Of a stretch of 64,000 nt of DNA, positions 50,296 through 63,875 are shown piece after piece. The stretch is from contig SSBO01000007.1 of NCBI GenBank assembly GCA_005281725.1, positions 3,230,402 through 3,294,401 on the forward strand, in the 5' to 3' direction. This DNA is from Wuchereria bancrofti (lineage: Eukaryota > Nematoda > Chromadorea > Rhabditida > Onchocercidae). A program made the position numbers and the translations under genes. The notes under the pieces were generated by a model. It was not told the DNA's origin. It searched no databases and was given only the letters and a program-made list of their open reading frames with translations. Positions within the stretch are counted from its first letter, which is position 1; each line of letters opens with the position of its first letter.

Positions 50296-53200
50296 TTTTA
50301 CACCGAGCAACACATATTGGGTGACCGCTGGATTACAACGAGAAGTGGATGAGGAGATCACCGCTAGTTGAACCATGAAACTGATACGGAACTGACTGTC
50401 AAATAATTCAGATATTGATGCCACGGGTGTAATTTAATTATATCTCCAGTTCCATTTAATTCTATCATTGACTGTTCTCGTTCGTTCATTTTATGTATAA
50501 AAATAAGAACAGTTTCGGTATTTAGCATAATTAAAAACAACCAAATAAGTTGACTGAATTTCAGCATGAACAGGAAAATTTAGCGCTATCCGTTTTACTT
50601 AAAGGTAGGCTTATTAACCAATTATTAAATCACTAAACATAATACAGCTTTCTAAGGTTTGTGAAGAAGGATTCTAAAGAATGATTAAATATAGCATCAA
50701 CCAGGAGGATATGCAAATAAATATTGCCTAGCATCATCAATCAATTCATTTCATGCATTAAACATTACAACAGAATGCTATTTAGCTTGAAGTGCCGTAT
50801 AACTGTTAAAGAAGGCTTATAGCGCCGCACTAACCATCTTCACCTTTTGTTGAGGCTAGTACTAGTTATTGAGGAGGGGAGACAACGGCGCAGATTAGCT
50901 TGTAAAGCAGCTGGGTTTGGCTTGCTTTTATAGATGAGCTAAAGAAAGGGTCGAAAGCAGAGTTCATTCCACCATTGTTGAAAGTACCTTCATTCTTCCA
51001 CAAAAAGCACAACTGATGAAACAATACAGGAGACATTAGATGCGACACGAATCTAAAAATGATTCATTCAAGTTGTCCTATTCTTTTGTATCTTGTCCTA
51101 TTCTTTTGTATCTCTAATAAACATATTATCACAGCTCAAATAATTTCGCCTACCACATTTTACACTTTTACTACCGAACTTTCTTCAACTTTCGAGAGAG
51201 ATCAAAAAGTCAGCGAAATACGAATCATTTTGCGGTTTAATTTAATGAAAGAGTGGACAGAATAAATTATTAGTGGACCCTACGGTCGTTTAAAATGTGA
51301 CCGAAATTTCTATAATTTTGCAATAGTTGAGTGTGATCTCAGCTTAGAGCACTGGGAAGGCCCAAACTCTTTTTGCTCTTCCTCCAGCCACCGTCTCTTT
51401 CACTTGTTGTCAATTGTCCAATTATCATTATATTTACCAAGTTGTGAACTTAATAATGTATTTCTCAAGAATGGATCCTTGCTGTTATTGAAATGAAAAA
51501 GAAGGCTATGCTCAAAATTAACCTTTTCAATACTTATCTGAATTTGTTCTAGTCTGCCAATTTAATTAGAGTCAACTTTTTTGGTGGTTTAGATTTCAGT
51601 CAAATCTTTTATGATGCAAAGTCATAAGCACATGACAAAAAGTTTATTTACAAAAAATGATTCTGAATATTCAGATCTAAAAAATTTCGGAAAATTATAC
51701 CGAAAAAATCTGGAAAAAGCGGTAAAAAGAGCTGAAGAGACAAAATAATAAAAAAAGCGGATAAGATCATTTTTAATAGGTGCATTAAAAAAATTGCATT
51801 AACACGAGCACATTTAATAATTCTATTTTGTATTAAATCCCAGCGCACAAGGTCTATAACTAACCGTAGAAAATTACGAGGATAATATATTTTTTAAACA
51901 AATCAATTCAGAGATCGCAAGTGTTTGTTTACAACAGAAACGAAAAACTTAAAAAGCATATCAGGAACCAACAAGGAAGCCTTATAAGAAAACCCGGCTT
52001 TCAGGTCTCGAGATTTAAGAGTTGTTATAAGCTTGAAATATCATTTAAAATGTAAATGAAATCAAATCCCTGTCCTGAATAAATTTTATTCAACAGCTGA
52101 TTATGAGCTGCACAAGTGATTTTAAAATGCAGTTCCAAACCCTACTGGTTTCAAACGCACAAATTATTCATAAAAGATCTGAAGAAAAATTTTAGTTTTT
52201 GGTAAGATTCCTAAAAATGACAAGATAGCACAAGCATTTAGGCGGAAATACGCTTATTTAACTTGGACAGTAAAAGTCACAGAAAGCCAAACAGAGACAA
52301 TACGCACATTTTTTCAAACAGTTTTTAGCTTTCTCTGCAGAAATTTATTCTAATTTGTTTTGTATTGTATAATGAAACAACGCTTCACTTAAAAAAACTG
52401 CAAATAGAGAGATGTAAAGATATCCAGAAATGTGACGGGAAAAGTTAATGACATACACATCATTCCGATGATCTCGTAAGACCTTTAGAAAGCTTACGAT
52501 TAAAATTTCAGGGATAGTAATTGTGCAAATTTAATAATGCTTATAGTTTTAATTGCAACTGCGTCGTATTTTAAGTTCGGTCAACGTTTACGTCAAAATT
52601 TCAAGACTTTTTTTCAATGAAACTCAAGAGACTTAATTGTCAGATTGCTATATATGCTTGTGTTTTACTTTTCAGAAATAACTGTAGCAATAACTCACCA
52701 CTATTATTAAAGTTAAGAAGTACGAAATATTACCTAGATAACTCTACATTAGAGTATAAATACACTATGACTGAAAACCTTGCGCCGTGTATATATAAAT
52801 GAGATACGCTGATAATTTAATAAAAAGACATTTTAATGAAATTTAAAAAAGATACATTCTTCTAAATAAAACTAGCAAGTACGATTCATTCAAAATTAAA
52901 GAGAAATAAGAAATGAAAAATAAAGCTTAATATTAATAATTGACTGCAACTTGTTATTTTATAGTTCTAATTATTAGATCACCAATCAAAATTATGAAAA
53001 AGTTCAGCAAAATAAAAAAAAGGAAAAAATTACTTCAGCAAAAATTGTTATGACAACAACTCACACTGATATAGCTACTTTACATTCCCTTTACTATAAT
53101 TAAAATGATTATCACTTACTTATTAGTATCAGTAACACAGAACATGCAAAGAACCATTAAGACATAAAGGACGAAGTGGTAAGAGTTAAAATTCAAGTGG

Positions 53201-54556
53201 ACAAAAGTGATTAGTAATTCAAATCCACATAAAACATGACAAGTGTCTTAAAATGATAGATGCCTTAGATTTTGAGAAAGCTTTTAAAAATTAGTCATTT
53301 TCTTCTAGATTTTTTGGTTTTTTGGATTTTCGTTTAATTTTTTGAATTAAAAAAACGGTCATCTCTTAACAGAGAAATTTCGAGAAAAATCGAATTTTTG
53401 AGTAATTTACCCATAACAGACTGAGAGAGTGTAAGAAATCACACACGAAAGCTATCAAGGGATTTACTGATAAAGAAATTGAGAGAGGATAGTTCGGTAT
53501 CTGGGGGACATTGATAATTGATAATCTATAACTTCGAAACCCTCATTTACAAAACCTGCTAATATATATGGGAGAACATGCACAAAATGGATTTAAAATG
53601 GCAGGCAGGTAGAATTTCATGAAAGGATATGAATTATATGTAACATAAAGATAAGATGCACTACAGTACCATACAAGTGATTGATACTTACAAATTTATA
53701 CAAAGTGGGAACAAGCAGTACAACTGTTGGAGATATGAGGCCAACCAATCAAAAAGGACGGCAAATGCAATCCGCTTCCACTAATTAATCGATTCGAGGT
53801 CGACTAATGAGCGGTTTGAGCTATCACAAAAAGTTGAAAACTGATCAATATTATAATATAAAGCATTACATTGTTTCTTGGATTGCAAGAGATCGATAAA
53901 TACTTCGTGGATAGCGATCTGTCGATCATTTCGACAGAGATTAAAGTGAATAATTTGTTCAGTCGTGAATTGGTACTTCCTCTCAAACAAATGCATTTCA
54001 CATCTCGTTGGGAACTATTCGTCAATATGAGCGTGAAAATTCATTGTGTTAGGAAATGAACCATAATGTTCAGAAATGATAAATAAAACAAAGCAAAGAA
54101 GTTCGAAGAGTAAAAAAAGAAGACAGATATTATTTGTCGGTTATTCTTTAAAAAATATCCCTCTCAGTTAAACTATCAGAACAAACGAAATATCTGAGAA
54201 TTCTCCAACAGCTGTCAATTGCACAACATACTAAAATATATATAGATATATATATATAATACACGATTAAAAAAAAGCGTTGACTGGTATAAGGTATAAC
54301 TATCAAGTGAGGCGTTTTGAGAAGGTGCTATACAGGACGATAAAATGTAAGGTGAGAACAGCTGCTGTGCTGATTTCCGAAATGAAAAGTGGAAATGATA
54401 GAGTATAAATTTCCCACATTGGATCTGTTGAGCGATCGTAATGGGAATCGTAGTTACGACAGCGAGAGTCACAAGACGCAAATTGAAATGAAACAAAAAT
54501 CCATGCTTTTTTTGTCGACCACTTCTCCGAGCTCACAGCAACATTTAGTCTAACAT
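50296..54556. other. Gene-poor AT-rich region
   Basis: This 4.3-kb stretch has no supported gene. A 20-bp direct tandem duplication (unit TTGTCCTATTCTTTTGTATC) lies at 51073-51112, and an ATATAT-rich run lies at about 54234-54260. Confidence 0.45.
51073..51112. repeat. 20-bp tandem duplication
   Basis: The unit TTGTCCTATTCTTTTGTATC occurs twice in a row with no mismatch. Confidence 0.9.
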
Positions 54557-56684
54557 TTAATTCACAGTGTTCACTTTGCGGTCGTTATTACGGCCAGCCA
54601 GCAAACGACTGGTCTTCTTTGAGCGCGATTTCGTTTTTGAATCCGTTGCAAAATGCCCAGCAGCGGTGGATCTGCAGAAGAATTCTCTCACGAAAACATC
54701 GCATTACTTTCATTTGAAACAGAAAGTATTGTCGCTTCTGGATGATCCTCTAGTTTTCTGTTTCTAAGACTTTTTATGCTATCCTCTGAACTTCACGAAT
54801 TCTGCATTACCAAACAATCGTGTTTAATTTATTTCAATTTATTTCAGACTGGGTTTTAGGATAGCGATTTTTTCGACAAAACTTCATAAATGATGAAATT
54901 TCAATTACAGAGTGAATTCTGAACAATATCTAAACTTCATGTATACAAGAGGAATTAAAGGCTTGTTATTAAATAAAAATTAAAACTTACAAATGCCAAT
55001 TAACAAATTCTGCAGGAAATTCAAGAAAACCCGAAATATGCTTACTTAGCATCACAAGTAGTTTTTTTCTAAACCAAATTTCGATGATTTCGAAGCCGAG
55101 AATAAAGAACTCGTGGTGATTATATGGATAGGTATGAACAAATAGCTTGCTTTATAATTGAGTGCTTTACCTATCGATCTAAATACATCCTGTCCAAAAA
55201 AGAACACCTCGATGTGTTTAACAGTAGTATTAAAATGTAAGATGGGTCTTCAAACCATACTTTTCTTCTTTGTCAGAAGTGAAAACTGAGAGACGAAAAC
55301 AAAACTGATACCATAGAAGCAGAGAGAGACTAATTAAGGAAAAAGGTTGAAAAAAAAACGTCCCAATCTTTCTAGGTCTGATCTTTTCGACTTCATAAAC
55401 AGATGTCTCTTGAAAATGGAATTCCTGAATCTATCTTCTACTTGTGGTATTTGAAGATAATAGCAATTGATCGATCTATTATTGCCAGCTACAAACGAAT
55501 AGAAAACTAAATTTACCTCTTCATTTTAGCAGCATTATTCAGCATGTTCAATGTCTTATTGTTGGTAGTGTTGTTGATAGTATTGTTTGGATGTTTCTTG
55601 TCTGCGTCACTACTTATTCCAAGCAGATGATTCTCGAAAAGCTGCAATCAAATTTCCATCCCTTTGAAATTTGCGGCTGTCCATAGCATAAACATAGTAT
55701 AAACTTAAAAACAGTACAATCAGATAAAATTTAAATATGGACAACAGCTTGCACCTTTCGCTCCAACTCCTTTCTTTCAATAGCCTTCTGCTTTGCTTGA
55801 CGCATTCGTTCGACATGTCTCCCCGATATTCCGTTGCGTGATCCTCGACTCAAATCACATGTACAATCGCATCTAACACGTTCCTGTAACAACACGTCAT
55901 TACGTGGAGGAGTCGATGCAGGTGATAATGGTCGTGAAGATTCCGTAACCACCGTTGAGAGTTCATCATCGATTGCTATCAAATCCGGTTCCGGAATAAT
56001 TACAGGTGTCGAACGACCAGAAGATAACTGCCCTAAAAATAAAAGAATTGCTTGTGAAGAGATTCAATTATTTTCGTCCACTTATTTTGAACAGCAATAT
56101 TGTCGTAACAACTATAGCAATCAATTTATAATTGTTGAATTTTTACTAACAGTGTGGGCAATAAATAAAACTGAGTAGTAGCTTTGTTTCGAATTGCTCC
56201 ACATAACTTATGATGTTGTACTACCATATCAATAATGCTATATTCTACGAAGAGTGAAATCTCCTTCTTACCATCAACCAAAATCCAGTCGTCATCTTTA
56301 GTTTCCGAACTTGCACTTGGTAATGTACAAACAACCAATTCAGTGGAATTCGTTAGCACAGTGACATTCTCCTATGAATCAAAACCGCTTTTTTTTTTGC
56401 TATTTTCATAACAGCATTAAACCTCAAAAGTTTTTCAGAAGAGTTCGCCAAAAATTCCAAACAAGAATTAAATTGTGATAAAAGAATATTTAGTTAACAG
56501 CTCAACTGCCGAAGAATATCAACATCACTGATGATGTGAACCAGTAATTTGAAGCCAACAGACAAAAAAACTGGAATTCCTATTTGCATTCAAGTAAACC
56601 GGAAAAGTATGCAATATTTACTTTTGTGTTACTGCCATTAACATCCTCACTGCCAAAGAAATAACCATAGAAAGCGTCCAGCAT
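54557..56684 (-). CDS. TP53INP/DOR-type autophagy protein with LIR motif
   Basis: Five minus-strand exons, 56684-56622, 56371-56272, 56032-55755, 55641-55517 and 54671-54557 (TAA), give 226 residues; human TP53INP1 and TP53INP2 have 240 and 220. The N-terminus (MLDAFYGYFFGSED) resembles the family start. Residues 47-54, DDDWILVD, are a canonical LC3/Atg8-interacting motif: three acidic residues, W50 and V53. It closely resembles the DEWILVD motif of TP53INP1. The middle is Ser/Pro/Thr-rich (SRPLSPASTPP). A Cys-x-Cys cluster (RCDCTCD) and a basic, Arg-rich helix follow (RHVERMRQAKQKAIERKELERK), and the C-terminus is basic (KTKSRSKKTSRLLAGR). TP53INP proteins shuttle between nucleus and autophagosomes, bind LC3/GABARAP and co-activate nuclear receptors. 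The C-terminal part is less alike, so the family call rests on the motif, length, order and basic tail. Confidence 0.68.
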
Positions 56685-59600
56685 GTTGTAGTTGATTGAT
56701 GAGGTCGAAAAAACTTGCAAAAAGTTCGTTAAGAATGTGAATTTTTCTCAGTTGGAGAAGTAGGAATTATACTTCTGTACAGAGCTTCTGTACAGGAAAG
56801 ACTGATCAGTAATGAGAAAAATATGAAATTTGCTGCAAATAGATGATAGGTTTTAGTAAATACAAGAAGGACAAGAAATTCAGTAATGAAAATGACTGTA
56901 GTAATAAAAGAATATGGCAAAGTAAGGAAGCAAGCAAGTGAGGATTGTTGTGCGGGGGAAGCCTGAAATGACAACTTGAATTAATCAGAGAATTTATTTG
57001 ATTTCATAGCAATAACAACCATTATTCTGCCAATAAAAATAATCATAAATAACCTAAGTGAGAAATTACTTCAGCAAGTTTAAATGGATCATACCTTATA
57101 ATCCCTAATAAATAGTGACGCGTCTCCTCATATAAAAAGAGATCAAAAGTTTAATGCAATCAGAAATATAGTCAGAAGTCCTCTAACCTAGACAGTAAGC
57201 AGAACTGCAGAATTATTTTGAAATCGAAATGCTAAGAGGTAACAACTGCACCATATGAACATCTAACAAACAGAGCCATAGAAATGAAGAAAGGCAATGG
57301 ATGAGGAGATTTCCACACAGATCACCTCGTCCTTGACCAGTGCACTCGCTGTTGGATACGCGGGATACGATGATACGTTAATTTATATCTAATTTGTAAA
57401 TGAAGTCCTCCAATTCACAATGAAGTTTTCGCATAGCAATATGCAACAGTATAAATGTATGAAAACTTCCAATTTTGAGTTCAAAAAAAAAAAAAACTCA
57501 ACTTGAAAGCTAGATTCTACATATCGCATGTTTAGCCATCTAAGCTTTCTGTGGATACAACACTTCGTCACTCCTACTGTTAGATCGACCTCGTAATATT
57601 CTCTTATAATTTTTCATCTGTTTAGGAATACAGACATACGAAGGAAGCATATATAACTTAAATTTTCAATGAGCAACGAAAACAAAAACTTGATAGCTGT
57701 CATAAATTAGAAAGAAATTCCTTTGTTTAACCTTTTGGGATATATTAGAACAAACCGATTACCATAGAATAGGTGCTTCGAGTTTTAAATAAGAACAAAA
57801 AATCGAAATCTATGTCCAAACACAAAAGCACAGATATATTCGTGCTTCATCCTTATCTCGTTCGTTCCATTGTTTTAGATGGCCTAATAACCAGCAATTT
57901 CAAAAAGGTCATCAATTTATCAACAAAATCATCCACTGTTTCTAATGATTGCCAAAATGATTTTTGGATAGTTAGCCGAAAAAAAAAAACCCCGAACAAC
58001 CACACAACAAGTAATGCATAAATATACGAACACACAAAGATTTGATAAATGAGAAAAGCATGATGTGTAAGTGCTCGGCTGATTTTTTCGACAATGAAAT
58101 AAAAATCCGCTAGATGAGAGTAAAGCAATAGAGCGTTTTCAATCTCCGTTAGAACACAGTATGATCAACAATGGTGAAGGTGGCACTGGTGGTACCGGGC
58201 TGATTGAAATTTGTTTGAGAAAACTCCCTCGTCACAAATAAAACAGGAAAGTCAGCTCTCAATAATATAAGAAAAGATAAGTCTTTTCTCTATGCTTAAT
58301 TTATAAATTCATTTTTTGCGTCATATGATGATTTCAACTGAATTTTCTATGTAACATTTACTGAAGCATTTGACAAAAAATAGTAACATAAATAAGAAAG
58401 CATACACGTGTGACTGTTTTAGATTATGTATCATAACTCGACAATTCTTGAAGATAAATTCTGCAATGCAATTTTTACACTTCCCCCACAGCGTAAAAAA
58501 TGAACACTTTAGAAAAACTCTCTTATCATTAACGTGTGTGTGCGTATGTATTTACGTTTGCGATATTTTAGTATTCCGAGTTATTGATAACCAATTCAAA
58601 GTATGGGAAAGTTTTAAAATTTTTGCAAAACAGGAGGAAAATTAATCCTAGAATCATTGCTAGAAAATATCACGGTCGGATTCACGGAGAAATGTTGAAA
58701 TGCATAAGGAGAATTAAAAATAACTGAATTTATATAACGCGGTCAATACCCGACCAGTGATCCTAAGTATTACTTACTTCAAATTATTGTGTGAACAATT
58801 ATATGCTAAAATTTTCGCTTAAGAATGCACACAACAAATATCTACGTACTGAATTAATTCAGTAGTGTAAATATTAATAAGTAGCGCTTAACAAGAGCTA
58901 TTATTATTCATCTAGTAAGGAAATGCATTCTGGAATAAGAATATTCCTGACTCGGTATGATTCAAGTAGGTGTAATGGCAAATTTCAAGTCATGACTCAT
59001 ACTTTTAGTATCTAAAATTTTTTGGGTCGTTCGAGCGACTGACAAGCATATCCAACATAAGTCAAAGGAAATAATTGGTCACCGAAAGAGGTGTATTGCA
59101 AGGTAAGTATTCGATCATGAATCAATCCATCTTTAATTCTATGCAGCCCTTTTCGTATCCTCTAACTGCGATGTAAACGCACACTGTCACACTGTGCCAG
59201 CTGAGCACATCAAATAATGTCAACCCTCTACCCTACTACATCCAGTCTTCTATTATGTGAATACGACAGAAATAAATAGGTTTCAGGTATACACTGCTAA
59301 CGGCAACAAATGAACTGCAAAGACTGTACTCCAAAATAAGTGCATAATATAGATAAGGCTATCGTCATCGTGGCATCCATCATCCCACATTCCATCTCGT
59401 CTTTTTGTCACTGCCAGCACCCACAGCTAATGTGCATTTACTGTGGTTTTAATTTGAAGAACACATCCTTAGCACGATTTTTTATTATGTTAAAAAATAT
59501 ACTTGTCCTAGAAACTTTACTGTTGGCTCTTCTGAACATATAAGTTATCTTGGGACATTGAAATGTTAAGTGATAGCCCAGTAGCTTAAATTATATTAGT

Positions 59601-60230
59601 CTCATTAAAGACGAAAAAAATAGCACCTTTTTTATAACTCACGACCAAATACTTCAGTCAGGGAAGGGTATCAGTTGATATCATGAAGTGGATGCATTGG
59701 CGTGTAATAAACAGGAAATCATGCCGCGAACTGTGTGCAATCGAAGATTTCTCGGGAGAAAGGCAAAAGAGGTTTTTTTTTTTTAGCAAAGAGCAAAGAA
59801 AGGTTTTTTTTTAGCAAAGAATTGCATCAATAATTCATTAAACAGTAATGAATGGAAGAAAATGGGAAATTCATAACCGATAGATGGGAATTGCAACTAT
59901 TACAAAAAAGATGTATGAAACACGACATGACAAGAGCGCACGTGTCACCTCATACTGACCTCATTAAATATGGGAATTTTTTGAGGTAGATATAGCAAAG
60001 CACTCAGTTAATCATTTTTCACTAAATAATAATTAATGAGGGATGCAAAAACTCAAGAAACTTTTCTAAATGATTACTTCTCATATTCCCTGCAAAATAA
60101 GAGATGTTTGTTAGAGAAAGAGGAAACACTCTTCGTATTGATTTTCCTGCTCGTACATTCCTTTCGTTGTCTTCCACAAAGACCAAAAATTGAGCTTTTT
60201 AAAGGGTACAAAATTTGTTTGAAGATCACG

Positions 60231-60292
60231 GAGACGAGAAGAGAGGAGAAAAGAAGAGAAGTGGAGAGAAGGGAAGGGAAGGAAAAGAAGCA
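60231..60292. repeat. Purine (GA-rich) tract
   Basis: About 60 bases that are almost all G and A on the plus strand (GAGAAGAGAGGAGAAAAGAA and similar), seen directly. Confidence 0.85.
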
Positions 60293-60378
60293 AATAACTG
60301 TTCCCATTTCTCGTCCTCTTCATAAAACATTTGATTCATTTGGCAACAAACATAGGAAGCACGAGTGTCAGTTGAAGA

Positions 60379-60444
60379 CACACACACACACATACACACA
60401 CACATACACACACACACGCACACACATACACACACACACACACA
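60379..60444. repeat. (CA)n microsatellite
   Basis: CACACA runs interrupted by TACA and CGCA, seen directly, 90 bases after the purine tract. Confidence 0.9.
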
Positions 60445-63400
60445 GTTGTCATCCGTGGACCATCCATGGCCAAGTTGAGGGTTCCTTTATATTACCTTCT
60501 ATTTTCTGGCTTATTAGCTAGAGATGGAATTGCGATGAGAATCGATACGCATACAATAACAAACAGCTAAAGGTAGCAGTAACATTATTGCGCTAGTTTT
60601 TTTTGTATGATTATCCCTTGAGAATCTAGTCAGGAAGTAAATGATTAACACCGCCCAAACATCTCTTTAAGTGCTACTACTTTGCATGCCAGAAAAATGA
60701 TTCTCTTAAAAAATTGATAGCTAATTCGAAACTGCTGAGAACACAATTTGTCACAATTCGTTATTCGAATGACCGATAATGATTGTTGTGTCGGAAAGGG
60801 AACACTCAACGGAAGCAAAATAATTAATCATACTTTTCATATGAAAATTACACGACGAGGAAGTGAAGAAGTGAATTTAAACAAAAATAAAAATTAAGCA
60901 TCAGTGAAGAAGAATCGTATCGAACCCTTGCCAACTGTAGTCGCTATTTGACGATCTACTGTTTGTTTCAGTTAAACAATTAATTGCTTTCAAAATCTAA
61001 CCAATGACGCATGACGATTTCCTTGATCGAATGAAGGGGATAAAACGAGAGAAAGTTTGCCTTCTTTTTCTCCAAAGCAATCTTTCAAATGTTATGGAAA
61101 AATATGAGAAGACAGAAATCTCAGGCCAGACCGTACCTTAGTAACAATATCTGTGTAAGAGAGGAATATATACAGATAACTTCTATTCACCTTCTATGAT
61201 TTGGACTTCTAAATATATCATCAGTCACCTGCTGCAATTCTCAGAAGCCACATGTGAAGATGGTTGTTATTGTGTTGATGTGACAGCTGACACGATGAAT
61301 CTGGGAAGACATCAGGGAGGTATCGCCAACACCGGGTGGCTAGTTCAATCGAAGTACATATGATGATAACTGCAACCACGACCACCAACATCCATCCATC
61401 CCACCACAACTTATCGACCCGACAGCGTCCACCTTAGGCATATTATGTTTGTGTCCATCTAACTGTTTTGCCTCTGACGGATGGTACGCGAATAGTACAA
61501 GATGCCGCAGTAAGGCCTACTATTCATTTTAAGATAGGGATGATGGATAGATGAAGAGGAATCAGAAAAGTGTCGTTGTGGCATCAATGGGAAAGGAAAG
61601 CAAGAAGATATTTACAATGCCATGATAATAGTGACTGAGATAATAATAAGTAAGCAGGTGGGTGGGTGGATGAGTAGGTAGATAGGTACATAGTGGCGGT
61701 AATAGTAGTAGTAATTGTTGTTGTTGTTGTTAGTAGTAGTAGAAGTGTATGCATCGATTCATTGAAGAGATGCAATGAACTAAAGGCCGTCCTTTCGTGT
61801 TGACGACGTGTTGTGTCTTGCCTTCAGTGCTTCGATGTTGTGTAGGGAGAGCAGACGTGTTGCAAGATTTCTTCGGAATTAGAAACTAGAGAAGCAGCCA
61901 TGAAGGCATTGTTGCATTCTCAGTAGAGTTGCTGCACTGATGTTAAATTAGCATTAAGGATGGGTGAATTGTGATGTGCTGGAAATCTTAGGAAAGATAG
62001 GCATTTGCTTAGAGAAGGATAAGAGAATATTTTATGGTGAGATGAAAGATCAAGTTGAAGTGGGTAATATTGCAGAAGACAGAATAAGATTTTCCCGATC
62101 AGAGAAGTATTGTGAAATAATAGAAATATAAAGGATACCACTCTGAAGTTTCGTTTCAGCAGTGCTGTATAGTTTGTACTTTATCCGAGGATCGTTCTGT
62201 GCGCTTCGCAACTTTCAGTGATATGTAAACATTCTGCATGGAATAGAAAAGACAATAGAAAGGGAAGAAAGCTGACCAAAAATCGATTGACGATCAATAA
62301 TGATTGCTAAGAATTAAAAGAATTGCAATGCGATATGACATACTCCTCTTAACTTTTAGATTTTAGGTTCAAAAACCGTTTCATTATTGGTTCCGTAGAG
62401 AATGTGATAGAGGGAAGAAATAAATTGCTTGATTAGTGATTGACTGAATTCAACATTCTTGTTGACAGAATGTGGAGAGTTGAAAGGTTAATTTCACGTA
62501 TTTTTCCATCAACAGATTTCCGTTCCAAAGATGGATCTGTTACATTTTTGATTTTGGCGAATTAGTATCGCTGACTTTTAGAGATAAGCAAAACGTGTGT
62601 TAATATCACTGGTCAATAACTTATCTATATTATAGAGAATTGCAAATATATTATTATTTTTCAATATTCCATACAGTTTGTTAGCAATTTATATGCTGAA
62701 AGAATTATTCTTACCGAAGTTTTTGTTTTTGTGTGTCCGTTAGCACTTCGACAACTTTGCATGACTCCAAAAATCCAATAAACTTGATAGGATGGAAACT
62801 GTTTAGGCGAAAAATCCTTATAAATTTACCAAGTGGACAAACATGAACTTTTATACTTTTATCCAGAGGAGGTAAAGTGACATGTAAAATAGATAAGCAA
62901 AGAAGAAAGACCGTAAAGGTCAACCTTTAAGATTATCCATTTGTGAAACAGAATGAATCAGTAGACTTGTATTTACCGATATCGTATCATGGGGTTGCTA
63001 ATAAGGTGAGCTGTTTTACATCCTTTTATATAGCTATGTTTTTTGAGTTACTTTTGACCTTTAGCATTGTGTTATTCACATGAGTAGCTTGACCCGAGTT
63101 ATTAGTGTGAACTCAAGCTGTGCTGGTGCTGTACTACCGTGACACTATAAATTAGGAGCACTTGAGATTTCTCACCTTTCTCTAATTTGCACATGTCATC
63201 ATCTTATGGCTTTCCACTGAATAAACAAATTAAGGACTGTTTTGAATACTGTCTACGCGTTCATCCCCGTTGAAAGCAGAATACGTGAACCAGTACAATC
63301 AGAAGACTGAAATAGAAATACGACAAAGGTATAAGGAGGAAAAAAAGCTAGAAATGTTGACATTTTTTTTGCTCATGCCACAAGTGGAATGAATGGTAAA

Positions 63401-63728
63401 TAAGACAGTTTCCTAACATTCTCCTAAATTTCGAATTATATATAGTTATTTCAGTATTGATATACTTCACTAATTTCACATTTTAAAAGTTATTTATGAG
63501 GATTTTATCTCCCATCTTTGATTCTTGAATTGAAAGGTTTTCCCCTTCATGAAAAACTTCTAAATTCCTTTTGTTTTAGAATAGTTATTACTTGTATTCG
63601 ATATTTGGATTAATTGTACCATGCAAAATCATAAACTTCTAAAAAATTTTATTTTCACTTATGTCAAGATTTTTCACGCTTTTTCTTTAAAAACCATCAA
63701 CAGTGGGGCAAACAACAAATCGTAGTAA

Positions 63729-63875
63729 TTAATTTAAACAAATAAAATTATTCACTCTTTCGGGAAGTGGATGACCTACAAACAGTTGCTGGCGAGCACT
63801 TGTTCCATCACCAGTAAACGCGACACACTGAATAATATCCGACTGCTCTCGGTAATAAAAGACGTGTATTATTGA
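63729..63875 (-). CDS. Possible last exon of a gene beyond the right edge
   Basis: On the minus strand an acceptor (AAACTTTAG, ending at 63876) opens a 48-codon frame that ends in TAA. Its text (FYYREQSDIIQCVAFTGDG, then QQLFVGHPLPERV) looks like folded protein rather than translated AT-rich noise. The rest of the gene would lie past 64000 or in sequence not resolved here. I do not recognise the family. Confidence 0.33.
   Translation of the reverse strand, partial: SIIHVFYYREQSDIIQCVAFTGDGTSARQQLFVGHPLPERVNNFICLN

Larger units (their letters stand above)
56685..63728. other. Gene-poor region with low-complexity tracts
   Basis: This 7-kb stretch lies upstream of the TP53INP-like gene and has no gene I can support. 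It contains a paired poly-T/AGCAAAGA repeat at about 59772-59821, a GA-rich purine tract at 60231-60292, a CA microsatellite at 60379-60444, and ATAGTAGTAG/TTGTTGTTG runs at 61701-61743. Confidence 0.45.

Noticed and set aside
60036..60521. 161-codon open frame
   Set aside because: It runs through the purine tract and the CA microsatellite; the Glu/Arg-rich and Thr/His-rich parts reflect those repeats.
62711..62923. Signal-peptide-like minus-strand frame
   Set aside because: The apparent start is TTG, no in-frame ATG exists upstream before a stop, and no partner exon was found.
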